DNA of 64,000 nt, taken from NCBI RefSeq assembly GCF_020889625.1, contig NZ_CP086380.1, forward strand, positions 701,001 through 765,000, written 5' to 3'. The notes beneath the pieces were generated by a model that was given only the letters and a program-made list of their open reading frames with translations, ran no database searches and was not told the origin of the DNA. This document shows positions 63,372 to 64,000 of the stretch, piece by piece. Both the position numbers and the translations under genes were made by a program. Position 1 is the stretch's first letter; each line of letters opens with the position of its first letter. The DNA is from Deinococcus radiophilus. GTDB lineage: Bacteria; Deinococcota; Deinococci; Deinococcales; Deinococcaceae.

Positions 63372-64000
63372 ATGTCCACTGAGTCTCCGCTGACGCATGC
63401 CGAATACCTTGACCTGCGGGATGAGGTGGAGCGTCACAACCGCGCCTACCACGAACAGGACGACCCCGAGATTCCGGATGATCAGTACGACGCTCTGGTG
63501 CACCGTCTGCGTGCCGCCGAAGCGGAGCATCCGGAATGGGCCGACGGACTTTCGCCCGCGCAGCAGGTAGGTGGGGCCGTCAGTACGGCGTTTGAGTCGG
63601 TGGATCATCCTACCCCGATGACCAGCCTCGACAATGCCTTCGGGGACGATGAGATGTATGGCTGGCAGGAGCGGCTGGCCCGCTCGATGAACATGGACCC
63701 GGAAACCGCCGAGTTCCGCTACACCACTGAGCTGAAAATTGATGGCCTGAGCGTCAATCTGTATTACCGTGACGGCGAATTGCAGTGGGCCGCCACACGT
63801 GGCAACGGGCGCACCGGGGAAAAGGTCACGGCCCAGGTGCTGACTGTCCCTGGTATTCCTCAGCAGCTTCCCGGCCTCAGGGGTGAACTTGAGGTGCGCG
63901 GCGAAGTGTATCTGGCCCGTGAGGACTTTGCGGCCTACAACGCGCGCGCCGAGGAACTGGGCGAACCACTGCTCAAGAATCCCCGCAACGGTGCAGCGGG
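63372..64000 (+). CDS. ligA: NAD-dependent DNA ligase LigA, 5' part
   Basis: The frame is open to the window edge, giving the first 209 residues. The N-terminal domain Ia ([22 protein letters not shown], the NMN/NAD-binding helix region) and the adenylation motif TELKIDGLS with catalytic Lys122 are present, then [10 protein letters not shown] and [11 protein letters not shown]. LigA seals nicks in replication and repair using NAD+. The full gene should be about 680-700 codons, so the rest lies outside. Confidence 0.97.
   Translation, partial: MSTESPLTHAEYLDLRDEVERHNRAYHEQDDPEIPDDQYDALVHRLRAAEAEHPEWADGLSPAQQVGGAVSTAFESVDHPTPMTSLDNAFGDDEMYGWQERLARSMNMDPETAEFRYTTELKIDGLSVNLYYRDGELQWAATRGNGRTGEKVTAQVLTVPGIPQQLPGLRGELEVRGEVYLAREDFAAYNARAEELGEPLLKNPRNGAA

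Overview
The window reads as a chromosomal segment of a Deinococcus-type bacterium (Deinococcota). The evidence is a 17-bp palindrome of the radiation/desiccation response motif (RDRM) type over the gyrA promoter, GC-rich coding, many start codons preceded by a TANNNT box with only 6-8 nt between (the leaderless pattern reported in Deinococcus), and the gene content (type III glutamine synthetase, TrmFO, a PIG-L deacetylase, GluQ-RS, a DUF1999-like protein, an LtrA-family protein). Genes are tightly packed on both strands. I saw no rRNA, tRNA, CRISPR array or prophage.

Region by region. 0-5 kb: gyrA (minus), a secreted metallophosphoesterase, then three overlapping roadblock/LC7 genes with no GTPase beside them. 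5-9 kb: PIG-L deacetylase, a ParA-type ATPase with a small lysine-rich partner, gluQRS, a four-helix membrane protein and panC. 9.17-10.21 kb: one IS630-family insertion sequence bounded by a TA duplication, carrying two homopolymer frameshifts and lying just upstream of a PilT/PilU-type ATPase. 11-18 kb: greA, malQ, an ICMT-like membrane protein, pgi, a Nudix hydrolase and a DUF4127 protein. 18-25 kb: a lipoprotein, an operon of flavoprotein, TPR-like protein, frameshifted HAD hydrolase and Cys-pair protein, hrpB, then two decayed genes (a pyridoxamine-phosphate-oxidase remnant and a frameshifted trans-aconitate methyltransferase).

25-43 kb: EamA exporter, lepB, DUF503, an HMA-fold protein without cysteines, a DUF1999-like protein, a fadD-type ligase, a class A PBP with coaE, type III glutamine synthetase, AAC(3)-like acetyltransferase, ferredoxin-NADP reductase, an SDR, a secreted protein, mazG with a CoA-pyrophosphatase-type Nudix gene, and an M29 aminopeptidase. 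43-55 kb: SWIM-SNF2 helicase coupled to prfC, an SDR, glgP, a pseudo-receiver histidine kinase with an unknown upstream partner, and a Nudix/gamma-carbonic-anhydrase fusion. 55-64 kb: cold-shock protein, trmFO, a membrane histidine kinase and NarL-type regulator pair, an AIM24 protein, trxB, ruvA, an LtrA-family protein and the 5' part of ligA.

Most of the window is housekeeping: DNA topology and repair (gyrA, ruvA, ligA), glucan and sugar metabolism (malQ, glgP, pgi), cofactor synthesis (panC, coaE), thiol redox (trxB and a second CPYC flavoprotein), envelope (lepB, PBP) and nucleotide sanitation (three Nudix genes, mazG). The least explained pieces are the triple roadblock cluster, the ParA/lysine-rich pair, the 292-aa protein with its pseudo-receiver kinase, and the Nudix-carbonic anhydrase fusion.
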